Shown one piece after another: positions 48,181-56,638 of a DNA stretch of 64,000 nucleotides. A model generated the notes under the pieces. That model ran no database searches and was not told where the DNA came from. It saw only the letters and a list, made by a program, of their open reading frames with translations. The position numbers and the translations under genes are program-made. This stretch comes from Microbacterium wangchenii (GTDB taxonomy: Bacteria; Actinomycetota; Actinomycetes; Actinomycetales; Microbacteriaceae), in assembly GCF_004564355.1 (NCBI RefSeq), contig NZ_CP038266.1:372001-436000 (forward strand). Reading direction: 5' to 3'. Position 1 is the stretch's first letter; the number at the start of each line of letters is the position of its first letter.

Positions 48181-48864
48181 CTACATCCGCTCCCGCAGGG
48201 ATGCGACGTAGCTCGAGGGCATGCCGACCTCCCGGAGGTAGCGTGCCGAGGCGGTGATGTCGCGTCGCTGGTACGGCGAGTCCAGCCGCCCGTCGTACCA
48301 ATGCCGTGCCAGCCGCCACAGCGTGGGGATGTCCACGACGGTCTCGACCGGTACGCCCGACCTCGCGCTCCAGCTTTCCACGCACGCCGCCCCGCAGAAG
48401 GCGCGCTGCAGGCTGCAGGTGCGGATGACGTCGTCCCACGCCCTTGCGGCGGGGACGGGGAAGGCGACCACCTGATCCCCCGGCGGAGGTGCCTGCCGGT
48501 CGACGACCCACGCGTGTGCCGTGGCGCAGGCCGGGCACACCGTGGCCACCAGCGCGCGCGGCTCGCGGTCGACGAGCTGGGGGATCGCGAACGCGTCCCA
48601 CGCGCAGCCACCCCACCACAGCGTGTGCGCACCCTTCACCGAGAAGCCGAAGTCGCGCGACGCGAACGGGTGCGCCAGGACGATGCGGCCTCGTTCCCGG
48701 ACGATGTGGTGGGCGTTCTCGAGCACGCGGAGCCCTTCTTCCCGCCACTGTGCGGAGCGGCCGGTCGACGTGCGGAGCTCGTCGTCGTCCGGTGGGCGAC
48801 CACGGGCGGCGAACGAGTCGTACACGGTGCGACGCAGCGCTTCGTGCTCGGGGCTCAGGGACAC
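48181..48864 (-). CDS. Alkylmercury lyase (MerB)-like protein
   Basis: Protein of 227 residues with the MerB pattern. WWGGCAWDAFAIPQLVDR supplies the catalytic Cys and Asp (CxxD), and LQRAFCGAACVESW supplies the second Cys. The N-terminus is a helical winged domain as in MerB. Canonical MerB breaks carbon-mercury bonds. No merA, merR or merT lies nearby, so the substrate may differ. GTG 48864 is chosen for the adjacent GGAGGAG; a TAGGGT -10 lies at 48888-48893. The multicopper oxidase gene follows. Confidence 0.78.
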   Translation of the reverse strand: MSLSPEHEALRRTVYDSFAARGRPPDDDELRTSTGRSAQWREEGLRVLENAHHIVRERGRIVLAHPFASRDFGFSVKGAHTLWWGGCAWDAFAIPQLVDREPRALVATVCPACATAHAWVVDRQAPPPGDQVVAFPVPAARAWDDVIRTCSLQRAFCGAACVESWSARSGVPVETVVDIPTLWRLARHWYDGRLDSPYQRRDITASARYLREVGMPSSYVASLRERM

Positions 48865-49060
48865 GGCTCCTCCTCGTGCCCGGAACCCTAGCCGCGGGGG
48901 CGCGGCCGGCGCCACGCCGTGGAGCGACACGTGCCATCGGCGGCCGTCGACATCGGGCCGGTGAGGTGTCGACCGTCGACGACTTCGGGCGGGAGCGGCG
49001 CGACGCTATCGTGTGCGCATTCCGCCGCACCCGGCGACGGAGGTCATGAGGGGAACGTCC

Positions 49061-50092
49061 GTGTCGTCACCGCTGCGCCCTCTCCGCGCCGTCGTGGCGG
49101 GCGCCGGCATCGCCGGCCTCGCCGCCGCGAATGCGCTCGTCGCCGACGGGTGGGAGGTCGAGGTGCTCGATCGGGCCCCCGCGCTTCCGCGCGGCGGGAC
49201 GGCCCTGGGGATGTGGCCCGCCGCCATGGCGGTGCTGGACGGGCTGGGCGTCGGTGATCCGGTACGCAGTCACGCCGTCCAGGTGCGGGGTGGAGCGATC
49301 CTCGCGCCCGACGGGGCGAAGATGGGACGCATCCCCGCCACCCGGAGCGCGCACCTCGTCTCGCGCGCGCGGCTGCTGGAGACGCTGCACGACGCGCTGC
49401 CGGCGGGGACGGTGCGGTGGTCCAGGCCCGTGGAAGCCGGTGAGCACTTCCCCGGCGCCGATCTCGTGGTCGCCGCCGACGGCATCCACAGCCGGCTGAG
49501 ATCCGGGCGCTGGGCGGATGCGGCGGCCCGGCCGCTGGGTACCGTCGCGTTCCGCGGAGTCGTGCCGGGGCACGTCGACACGGTGACCGAGACGTGGGGA
49601 CGAGGCGCGATGTTCGGCATCACGCCGTCCAGCGACGCGATGGTGAACTGGTTCGCGTGCCTGCACCCCGACCTCGTCGACCCGGGGGCATCGAGCCCGA
49701 CGGCGCTGCTTCGGACGGTCTTCGCATCGTGGCACGGGTCGATCGCGCGTGTCCTGTCCGCCATGGCCGACGACGCGGTCGACCGCCGCGACCTGTTCGA
49801 TGTGCACGTGCCGGGACGGTTCGTGCGGGGAAACCTCGCCCTCGTCGGCGACGCCGCCCACGCGATGGCACCGAACCTCGGCCGCGGCGCGTGCGAATCG
49901 CTTCTGGACGTGTGGGCGCTGTCCCGGAGCATCGCCGCGGACGGCGTGGAGGCGGGGTTGCGGCGCTACGACCGGATGCGCCGCCGCCGCGTGCAGCGGA
50001 TCGTGACGGCAGCGCGGCTGGTCAACCGCGTCGCCACGACGCAGCGGCTGCTGCCCGCGCGCACTCGCGCGGCCCGCCTGCTGCTGGCATGA
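49061..50092 (+). CDS. FAD-dependent monooxygenase
   Basis: Class A flavoprotein of 343 residues. VVAGAGIAGLAAANALVADG is the FAD GxGxxG loop, VVAADGIHSRLRSG the DG motif and LVGDAAHAMAPNLGRGACESLLD the GD motif. GTG 49061 has GAGGGG seven bases upstream; earlier in-frame starts at 49013 and 49046 lack good sites, and a -10-like TATCGT lies at 49007. Substrate unknown; relatives hydroxylate aromatic or polyketide compounds. Upstream of, and codirectional with, a two-component system. Confidence 0.84.
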   Translation: MSSPLRPLRAVVAGAGIAGLAAANALVADGWEVEVLDRAPALPRGGTALGMWPAAMAVLDGLGVGDPVRSHAVQVRGGAILAPDGAKMGRIPATRSAHLVSRARLLETLHDALPAGTVRWSRPVEAGEHFPGADLVVAADGIHSRLRSGRWADAAARPLGTVAFRGVVPGHVDTVTETWGRGAMFGITPSSDAMVNWFACLHPDLVDPGASSPTALLRTVFASWHGSIARVLSAMADDAVDRRDLFDVHVPGRFVRGNLALVGDAAHAMAPNLGRGACESLLDVWALSRSIAADGVEAGLRRYDRMRRRRVQRIVTAARLVNRVATTQRLLPARTRAARLLLA

Positions 50093-50184
50093 CGCTGATC
50101 CACCCCGTCCTCCGCCGCGGGCCTCGCGGCGGATGTCGCCCGGGGACGACACACGAGCGCCCCCGATCGCCCTACGATCGCAGC

Positions 50185-51357
50185 ATGTCGCGCACCGCCG
50201 TCGACGTGCAGGACGCGGCCGCCCAGCCGGCGCCGTGGGTGCTCGACGTGCTCCTGGCAGCGGCGGTGACCCTCACGATCTCCCTCATCATCGCCTCGAA
50301 CGCCGGGGGAGGTGCGTCCACGGGCTGGGCGTACCTGTGGGCGATCGGTCTGGGTGCCGTCCTGCTCCTGCGGCGGCAGCATCCCGTGCTGGTGGTCGTG
50401 GTCTCGGTGGTGGGGGTGCTGGCCTATCACGCGGCCGGGAACACCCCCATCGGGGTGGCGGTCCCCATCGCCGCGGCGGTCTTCTCCGCCGCGAGTCTCG
50501 GCTGGACGTGGGTGTCGGCCGCCGGGTCGGCGGCCATCCTCGTCGTCTCCGTGGGCTACCGGCTGGCGGAGGGGCAGGATCCCGCTTTCGTGGTGCTCTA
50601 CGAGCTGCCGCGGGAGGCCATCCTGCTGGCCGGGGCGATCGCGTTCGGCTACAGCGTGCGCTCTCGGCGCCTGCTGCGGCGGCAGGCGGAGGAGATCGCA
50701 CGGCTCACCGCGGAGCGCTACGCGCGCGCCGCCGACCAGCGCGTGATGGCCGAACGCCTCGCGCTCGCGCGGGATCTGCACGACACGGTCGGGCATTCGC
50801 TCACCGTCATCGGTCTGCACACGCAGGTCGCGCAGGAGGCGCTCCCCGCTGACGAGAGAGCCGTCGCGCGCGCCCTGCGGACGATCTCCGACACCACGGC
50901 CGACACGTTCGCCGACCTGCGCAGGACCGTCGCCGGCCTGCGCAGCGACGAACCCGCCGCGCGCTCGCCCCGCGCCCTTTCCGATCTGGAGACGGCGATC
51001 GCCCCGGCCCGGCAGGCGGGCCTGGAGGTGTCGGTGGCCGTGTCGGTGCCGACGAAGCTCGCGCCGGTCGTGGAGACGGCGATCTACCGCGTCGTGCAGG
51101 AGTCCATCACCAACGTCGTGCGCCATGCCGATGCGAGAGGAGTGGCCGTGGACATCCATGAAGAAGAAGAGGGACCCTCGGTGTCGGTCGCCGTCGTCGA
51201 CGACGGCCGCGGGGAGCCCGGCGTTGCAGGCGCGCCGGGCAACGGCATCATCGGGATGCGCGAGCGGGTCGCCCTGCTGGGCGGGACGTTCACCGCGGGC
51301 CCGGAGGATTCCGGCTTCGCCGTCCGTGCGCGCATCCCGCTGGAGGTGACATCGTGA
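50185..51357 (+). CDS. Sensor histidine kinase, NarL-type partner
   Basis: Membrane kinase of 390 residues. Five or so helices occupy residues 15-165. The dimerisation/phosphoacceptor domain (HisKA_3) has LARDLHDTVGHSLTVIGLH with the phospho-His. The ATPase domain includes VVQESITNVVRHA (N box) and NGIIGMRERVALLGG (G box). TACGAT six bases before ATG indicates a leaderless start. Its TGA overlaps the response regulator's GTG. The signal is unknown; the short loops suggest a membrane-perturbing stimulus. Confidence 0.9.
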   Translation: MSRTAVDVQDAAAQPAPWVLDVLLAAAVTLTISLIIASNAGGGASTGWAYLWAIGLGAVLLLRRQHPVLVVVVSVVGVLAYHAAGNTPIGVAVPIAAAVFSAASLGWTWVSAAGSAAILVVSVGYRLAEGQDPAFVVLYELPREAILLAGAIAFGYSVRSRRLLRRQAEEIARLTAERYARAADQRVMAERLALARDLHDTVGHSLTVIGLHTQVAQEALPADERAVARALRTISDTTADTFADLRRTVAGLRSDEPAARSPRALSDLETAIAPARQAGLEVSVAVSVPTKLAPVVETAIYRVVQESITNVVRHADARGVAVDIHEEEEGPSVSVAVVDDGRGEPGVAGAPGNGIIGMRERVALLGGTFTAGPEDSGFAVRARIPLEVTS

Positions 51358-52007
51358 CCTCGGTCGTGCTGGTCGATGACCAAGACCTGGTGCGCGCGGG
51401 GTTGCGAGCGCTGCTGACGCGGGATACCGGCATCGAGGTCGTGGCCGAGGCGGGCGACGGGCGGTCGGGCATCGAGGCGTCCGTGAGATACCGCCCCGAC
51501 GTGGTCCTGATGGACCTGCGGATGCCGCGCATGGACGGCATCGCCGCCACCCGGGCGATCCGGGGCGACGAGCGCCTGGCCAGGACCCGCGTGGTCGTGC
51601 TCACGACCTTCGACGACGACGCCGACATCGTCGAGGCCATCAGGGCCGGGGCCAGCGGGTACCTGCTGAAGAACGCGCCCGCCGACGACCTGCGTGACGC
51701 CGTCGAGCGGGCGGGACGGGGGGAGTGGCTGCTGTCGCCCTCGGTGACGCAGCGCGTGATGAAGCTCGTCGCCGCGGGGCAGGCCGCCCCCAGCCCCGAT
51801 CCACGGCTGGCGTTCCTCAGCGCGCGCGAGATCGACGTGCTCACGCGCATCGGGCACGGCGACACGAACGAGGAGATCGCCGCCGTGCTGCACCTGAGCC
51901 CGGCCACCGCACGCACCTACGTCAGCCGCATCCTCGCCAAGATGGGCGCGCGCGACCGGCCGGAGCTCGTCGTGATCGCCCATCGCTCGGGCCTCGTCCT
52001 CGACTAG
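51354..52007 (+). CDS. LuxR/NarL family response regulator
   Basis: Receiver plus HTH, 217 residues. The phospho-acceptor Asp is in VVLMDLRMPRMDG, the switch Thr in VVLTTFDDD and the Lys in GYLLKNAPADD. The LuxR HTH is LSAREIDVLTRIGHGDTNEEIAAVL, then SPATARTYVSRILAKMG. Coupled to the kinase by GTGA. Targets unknown. Confidence 0.92.
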   Translation: MTSVVLVDDQDLVRAGLRALLTRDTGIEVVAEAGDGRSGIEASVRYRPDVVLMDLRMPRMDGIAATRAIRGDERLARTRVVVLTTFDDDADIVEAIRAGASGYLLKNAPADDLRDAVERAGRGEWLLSPSVTQRVMKLVAAGQAAPSPDPRLAFLSAREIDVLTRIGHGDTNEEIAAVLHLSPATARTYVSRILAKMGARDRPELVVIAHRSGLVLD

Positions 52008-52031
52008 AGCACGGCGGCTGCGGCGGAGCTG

Positions 52032-52643
52032 TCAGTGCGACGCCGGCCGCCGCAGGAACCAGCACGGGACGCCCAGGACGTTCTCCTCCGCCACCACGAC
52101 GTAGCCGAATCCGGTGTAGAACGGCACCGCTTCCGGGCGGTCGGTCTCGAGGTAGCCCACCGCACCGACGGCGTCGAGGGCGGCGGTGTGCCGGAGCAGC
52201 AGGAGCGTTCCCAGGCCCTGCCGGCGCATGCCGGCGTCGACGGCGACCGGCCCGAGGTGCACGTGCGCCTCCTCCAGGTCATGTCCGGCCCAGGCCGACT
52301 GCCAGGCCACCAGGCGGGAGGCGGCCCGCGGCCCCATCCGCATCGCGGTGAGCGTCAGCCGCGCGCGCTCGCCGCCCGCCGGCCGGCATGATCCGGGCGG
52401 CGCCCATCCCGCGACGGCGACCAGATCGTCTCCGCGGAATGCTCCCTCCATCCGGAGCCGGCTCCGCGAGAGCATCGTCCGCATGATCGCGGCATGACGG
52501 CGCTCTCGCGCGCGCTCGCTGTTCCCGTAGACGACGCGATGGATGGGGTTGTCGGACATGCCGACACCGAGCAGCTCGGCGGCGCGGTCGGCGTCGCGTG
52601 GAACGAGCTCGCGAACCACGAGATAACGGTGCAACGCGGTCAT
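52032..52643 (-). CDS. GNAT family N-acetyltransferase
   Basis: GNAT-fold protein of 203 residues. The acetyl-CoA loop is VDAGMRRQGLGTLLLLRHTAALD, preceded by VHLGPVAV (beta 4). The C-terminal strand pair is GYLETDRPEAVPFYTGFGYVV. ATG 52643 has GGAGGT upstream. The longer upstream ORF is unlikely. Substrate unknown; it resembles the small-molecule/antibiotic-type acetyltransferases of actinobacteria. Confidence 0.86.
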   Translation of the reverse strand: MTALHRYLVVRELVPRDADRAAELLGVGMSDNPIHRVVYGNSERARERRHAAIMRTMLSRSRLRMEGAFRGDDLVAVAGWAPPGSCRPAGGERARLTLTAMRMGPRAASRLVAWQSAWAGHDLEEAHVHLGPVAVDAGMRRQGLGTLLLLRHTAALDAVGAVGYLETDRPEAVPFYTGFGYVVVAEENVLGVPCWFLRRPASH

Positions 52644-52891
52644 GAGCCACCTCCGGGTGTCTGTGAGTTCTCGATTGTGGACAGCCGCGTGCGGGGGCAC
52701 GGCCTGCCGGCGGCGACGGATGCGACGACGCCGGGCGAGGGCGGAGTCGTCCGGCGGCGACCTCCGCTGTCGCCGGAGGCTGCTATCGCGCCCGCCGGAC
52801 CCGGGAGACATCCGGGATGTCGAGCGAAAGCGACTCCGGAACGCGCCTCCGGGCTGGTGACCGGGGGAGCGCGGCCTCCTACCGTGGCGCC

Positions 52892-53347
52892 ATGCTCGAT
52901 TCATCCCACACCGGTGCTCAACCGCCCCGCCGTGCCCCCCGCCCTCTCAGCTGGCTCGCCGTGCTCGGATTCGGCGCCCTCGCCCTCCTGTGGCCGCTGC
53001 TGCGGATCCTCGGCCTGGAATCGGCGCTGGGCGACCCGGTCGCCGGCATCCTCACCGCCGTGATCGTCCTGGCGGCGTGGATCCTCGGTGCCGGCTTCGG
53101 CGACGTCCCCCGTCCGGTGGCGACCCTGGCACTCTCCGGCGTCGTCTTCGCCGTGCTGCTCCTGCTCACGTCGCTCCTGCTCGGCCTGTGGCGCGGGGCC
53201 GGTGTCGCCCCGTTGGTCTTCGGCGTGGTCGTCGAAGCCGGCCTGTGGGGAGGGCTCGGCGCCCTCGCCGGACTCGCCGCCGCCGGCATCCAGCGGGTCC
53301 GGCGGCGCGGCGGTGCCCACCCGGCTTCCCCGCCGTCGCGGCGATGA
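52892..53347 (+). CDS. Small membrane protein, first of a related pair
   Basis: Protein of 151 residues with four hydrophobic spans: LAVLGFGALALLWPLLRIL, ILTAVIVLAAWILGAGF, LALSGVVFAVLLLLTSLLLGL and FGVVVEAGLWGGLGALAGLAA. No family recognised. TACCGT lies six bases before ATG (leaderless). The next gene has almost the same promoter and a similar N-terminus, so the two look like a tandem duplication. Confidence 0.7.
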   Translation: MLDSSHTGAQPPRRAPRPLSWLAVLGFGALALLWPLLRILGLESALGDPVAGILTAVIVLAAWILGAGFGDVPRPVATLALSGVVFAVLLLLTSLLLGLWRGAGVAPLVFGVVVEAGLWGGLGALAGLAAAGIQRVRRRGGAHPASPPSRR

Positions 53348-53428
53348 CGGGGCTGTCGTCCGAATGCGATGGTCGTTGTCGCCCGCGGCAGGGCGAGGGG
53401 CACCATCGGTTCCTCCTACCGTGACGCC

Positions 53429-53887
53429 ATGACCCAGAACCCGCAGACCTCGCCCCCGGCCACGCGACGCAGCCCCTTCGGGATGCCGGTGCTCGCGCTC
53501 TTCGGCCTCGCCGCCCTCGCCCTCCCCCGGGTGATCCTCCACGACCTCCGCCTCATCGATCCCGGTGGCGTGCTCACGTGGATCCTCGCGATCGGGCCGA
53601 TGATCGTCTGGATCGTCGTCGCCGTCGTCCGCCGGGTACCGAACCCGTTCCTGACGCTCCTGCTGGTGGGAGCCATCTACGGCGCGCTCTCGGTGATCAT
53701 CCACCAGCTGCTGTGGGTGAACGCGTTCGCCGGGGATGTCCCCAGTGCCGGCGGGCCGGCCGGATCCGTCGTCGCCCGCGTGGCGGCCGTTCCCAGCGGC
53801 CTGATCACCGGCGCCGTCGTGGGCGCGATCACCGGGCTCATCGCGTGGGGCATCAGCGCGATCACCCGCAGCCGCGGGCGCTCCTGA
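53429..53887 (+). CDS. Small membrane protein, second of a related pair
   Basis: Protein of 152 residues. The N-terminus, RRSPFGMPVLALFGLAALALP, resembles RRAPRPLSWLAVLGFGALALL of its upstream neighbour. Further spans are WILAIGPMIVWIVVAVV, LLVGAIYGALSVIIHQLL and SGLITGAVVGAITGLIAWGI. TACCGT is again six bases before ATG, in a block nearly identical to that of the first gene. No family recognised. A strong hairpin follows. Confidence 0.7.
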   Translation: MTQNPQTSPPATRRSPFGMPVLALFGLAALALPRVILHDLRLIDPGGVLTWILAIGPMIVWIVVAVVRRVPNPFLTLLLVGAIYGALSVIIHQLLWVNAFAGDVPSAGGPAGSVVARVAAVPSGLITGAVVGAITGLIAWGISAITRSRGRS

Positions 53888-53892
53888 CAGCT

Positions 53893-53935
53893 CGGCTCAG
53901 CGGCTGCGCATTCCCCCTCGTCAGCCGCTGAGCCG
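53893..53935. terminator. Bidirectional hairpin terminator
   Basis: CGGCTCAGCGGCTG and CAGCCGCTGAGCCG form a perfect 14-base stem with a 15-base loop. It lies between convergent genes, and the right arm includes the phosphatase stop codon. Confidence 0.7.
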
Positions 53936-54724
53936 GGCGCGCAGGGCCGCCAGCTCGGCGTCGGTGAGTCCGCCCTGCTGCAGGTAGGCGGCCGATCCGC
54001 CGCGCGCATCCACCCACGCCAGAGCCTTCTCGATCGCCTCGACCGGCGTGCCGGCGACCAGCTCACGGATCTGATCGGTCACGGGGACGCCGAGCGTCTG
54101 GACCATCGCGAACATCCGCTGTGCCCACGGCCCGTCCAGATGCTCCTGCGACGCGTGGTAATCGGCGACGACGGCCGCGCGCTCGACGCCGACGGCGTCC
54201 AGGATCAGCGCCGTTGCGATGCCGGTGCGGTCTTTGCCGGCCGTGCAGTGCACGAGCACCGCCGTGGGCGGGTCGACGGTGGCCGCGCTCACCACGCGCG
54301 CGAGTTCCGCGAACGTCGCGGCGCCGTGCTCGAGCATCTCGACGTACACGTCTCCGAGCGGCGGGATGAGCGCGAGCGCGGCCTCCGCGGTCGCCGCCAG
54401 CACTGCCGGGTCGGTGCCCGCCGCCACGGCCTCGGCCCCCTGCTGGGCGAGTCCGACCAGTGCCCCCTCGGTGACCGGCAGCTCAACGACCCGGAACGGC
54501 CGCGAGGCGGGCAGACGATCGGGCGCGAGCTCCCGTTCCAACGCCGTGCGCAGGTCGACGACGACGCCGATGTCCGTGGCCGCCAGCACCTCCAGCCCCG
54601 CCGGGGTCAGGTCGCTCAGCGCGTCCGAGCGGTAGAGCACGCCGAAGGGGGTCGCGCCCCCGCCGGCCAGCGGCATCCCGCCGGTGTCCCGGAAATTGAA
54701 GGTCCCCGCAAGCTCGCTGGTCAT
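53921..54724 (-). CDS. Protein-tyrosine/serine phosphatase (Y_phosphatase3)
   Basis: Dual-specificity phosphatase fold, 267 residues. The catalytic P-loop is VHCTAGKDRTG with the Cys nucleophile and Arg. The NFRDTGG block at the N-terminus and VVVDLRT are typical of the PtpB-like group, which acts on phosphotyrosine, phosphoserine and phosphoinositides. TAGGCT is six bases before ATG on the minus strand (leaderless). No signal peptide. Partner unknown. Confidence 0.9.
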   Translation of the reverse strand: MTSELAGTFNFRDTGGMPLAGGGATPFGVLYRSDALSDLTPAGLEVLAATDIGVVVDLRTALERELAPDRLPASRPFRVVELPVTEGALVGLAQQGAEAVAAGTDPAVLAATAEAALALIPPLGDVYVEMLEHGAATFAELARVVSAATVDPPTAVLVHCTAGKDRTGIATALILDAVGVERAAVVADYHASQEHLDGPWAQRMFAMVQTLGVPVTDQIRELVAGTPVEAIEKALAWVDARGGSAAYLQQGGLTDAELAALRARLSG

Positions 54725-54836
54725 CGCGTCAGCCTAACGACCGCACCTGTGGGGGTCCCTGTCGGGCCGGGCTCAGGAAACGGCGAGGAGAATGGTGGGG
54801 GCGGCCGATGGGCGGTCGCCGTCAAGGAGATCCTGC

Positions 54837-55418
54837 ATGCCCCAGGCCGGCGTCTCGCAGCCCGCTTCCGCGCGACACTCACTGAGCCTCGTCCCCCAGG
54901 GGACAGAGCCCTCGCTCGCGGCCGACACGTTCAAAGCGGCGTTCCGCACCCACCCCGCCGGGGTGGCCGTCGTGACGGCGGATCCCGGCGGGCGACCCGT
55001 CGCGATGACCGTCAGCTCGCTGGCTTCGGTGAGCACCGAGCCGCCGCTGCTGGTCTTCTCCGCCTCCGTGCTCTCCTCCAGCACGCCCGTGCTCGAAGAC
55101 GCCGAGACGCTCGTCGTGCACCTGCTGACCGACGAGCAGCTGTGGCTGGCCAAGCTGGGCGCCGACAAGGGCGCCGACCGCTTCGCCGACGCATCCGCGT
55201 GGCAGCGACTGCCCACCGGTGAGCCGCTGTACCCATCCGCCTTCGCGTGGATCCGGGGACGCGTGGCGCACCGCCTCGAGGCGGGCAACTCCATCCTCTA
55301 CGTCGTGCACGCCATCGAAGCGAGCGTGCCGGCGGATGCGGACCAGGCGGGTGACCCGCATCCGCTCGTCTACCACGACCGCACGTGGCACCGCCTGGGG
55401 CCGTGGTCCACGATCTGA
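54837..55418 (+). CDS. Flavin reductase-like (FMN-binding split barrel) protein
   Basis: Flavin_Reduct domain protein of 193 residues: FKAAFRTHPAGVAVVTADPGGRPVAMTVSSLASVSTEPPLLVF is spread over the core, with the FMN-binding SS and the HLL/LLTDEQ block. C-terminal strands contain NSILYVVHAIEA. It would reduce FMN for a partner monooxygenase or act on its own; no two-component monooxygenase gene is adjacent. ATG 54837 has AAGGAG upstream, better than an earlier in-frame start at 54792. Confidence 0.83.
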   Translation: MPQAGVSQPASARHSLSLVPQGTEPSLAADTFKAAFRTHPAGVAVVTADPGGRPVAMTVSSLASVSTEPPLLVFSASVLSSSTPVLEDAETLVVHLLTDEQLWLAKLGADKGADRFADASAWQRLPTGEPLYPSAFAWIRGRVAHRLEAGNSILYVVHAIEASVPADADQAGDPHPLVYHDRTWHRLGPWSTI

Positions 55419-55449
55419 CGGGACCCGTGATCCGGCTACCATCGGCACG

Positions 55450-56460
55450 GTGACCAGCACGACAGCGCAGCGCACCCGGTGGGCGATCCTCGGGCCCGGA
55501 GCCATCAGCCGCGACTTCCTGGCGGGCCTGCACGCCTCCCGCTCCGGGATGCTCGCGGCGGTGGGGAGTTCGGACCGCGGACGTGCCGAGCGTTTCGCCG
55601 CCGAGGCCGGAGCCGCCTTCTCCGGGACGTACGACGAGGTGCTCGGGCGCCCCGAGATCGACGCCGTCTACGTCGGCACGGTCCACACGACCCACGCCGA
55701 CCTCGCCGTCCGGGCACTGGAGGCGGGCAAGGCGGTGCTGTGCGAGAAGCCGGCGAGCCCCACCGCCGCCGAGGTCGACCGCATCCTCGCCGCGGCGGAA
55801 GCGGCGGACCGGCCGTTCGTGGAGGCGTACAAGAACCGGTTCGGCCCGTGGGCCGACGCGCTCCGCCAGGTGCTCGCGGACGGGGCGGTCGGTCGCCCCG
55901 TCCGGGTCGAGGCGGCATTCGGATTCGAGGCCGGTTCGCGCGGCGGCCGGCTGTTCGATCCGGCGCTCGCCGGTGGCGCGATCCTCGACGTCGGCTGCTA
56001 TCCGGTGTCGCTGGCCGTCGAGGCGGCGTTCGCCTCGCGTGCCCTGGCCCCGGACGCCGTCGTGGTGGCAGACGCCGTCGGTGAACTCGTGGCCGGCGTC
56101 GACGGGGAGGCGCGGGCGCTCATCCGCTTCGGCGCGGTGGAGGGTGCGCTCGCCACGTCGATCGTTCGCGAGCTGCCCTCCTCCGCGGTCATCCACTGCA
56201 CCGGAGGCTCCATCGAGCTGCCCGACGCGTGGGGCGGGCGGGCGGAGAGCCCGACGACCATCGTCGTGCGCCCCGCCGAGGCCGAGCCCACGGTCGTGAC
56301 CGTTCAGGCCGTGCAGCCGATGGCGGCGGAGGCGGATGCCCTCAGCCGCGCCCTCGCCGAGGGTCGCCGCGAGGTGCCGGAGATGCCGTGGGCGCACACC
56401 CGCGCCGTGGCCGCCGCGCTCACGGCCTGGCGCTCGCGCATCGTCCCCTCCGCGCCCTGA
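55450..56460 (+). CDS. Gfo/Idh/MocA family oxidoreductase
   Basis: NAD(P)-dependent sugar or inositol dehydrogenase of 336 residues. Rossmann loop RWAILGPGAISRDFLAGL, GTVHTTHADLAVRALEAGKAVLCEKPAS with the conserved Lys of EKP, and the GGAILDVGCYPVSLA substrate block with Asp-Gly-Cys-Tyr. It resembles the trans-1,2-dihydrobenzenediol/xylose dehydrogenase branch. GTG 55450 is about seven bases after a -10-like CTACAT. It lies just ahead of a xylanase gene, so a pentose substrate is possible. Confidence 0.85.
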   Translation: MTSTTAQRTRWAILGPGAISRDFLAGLHASRSGMLAAVGSSDRGRAERFAAEAGAAFSGTYDEVLGRPEIDAVYVGTVHTTHADLAVRALEAGKAVLCEKPASPTAAEVDRILAAAEAADRPFVEAYKNRFGPWADALRQVLADGAVGRPVRVEAAFGFEAGSRGGRLFDPALAGGAILDVGCYPVSLAVEAAFASRALAPDAVVVADAVGELVAGVDGEARALIRFGAVEGALATSIVRELPSSAVIHCTGGSIELPDAWGGRAESPTTIVVRPAEAEPTVVTVQAVQPMAAEADALSRALAEGRREVPEMPWAHTRAVAAALTAWRSRIVPSAP

Positions 56461-56638
56461 TCCGCCCGGGCGCCCCCGCGTTCGCGCCATTTCGGTGCAT
56501 CCGCCACGCTTCAAAGCGGCGCGGATGCACGGAACAGGCGCGGACGTGGGACGTGCGCGTCCCGGCCGGCGGGCGCGCGGTTACGCTGGGACCTCGACGC
56601 CCGGTGGGGACCTCCCGCCGCGGGGGAGGAGGCCGCTG

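Noticed and set aside
46552..48864. A complete mercury-resistance operon
   Set aside because: Only a MerB-like gene is present. The neighbour is a multicopper oxidase, and no MerA, MerR, MerT or MerP sequence is visible.
56336..56638. N-terminal extension of the GH10 protein as a signal peptide
   Set aside because: The upstream frame reads Arg/Pro-rich sequence inside the preceding gene, with no hydrophobic core. The strong ribosome site is at 56639.
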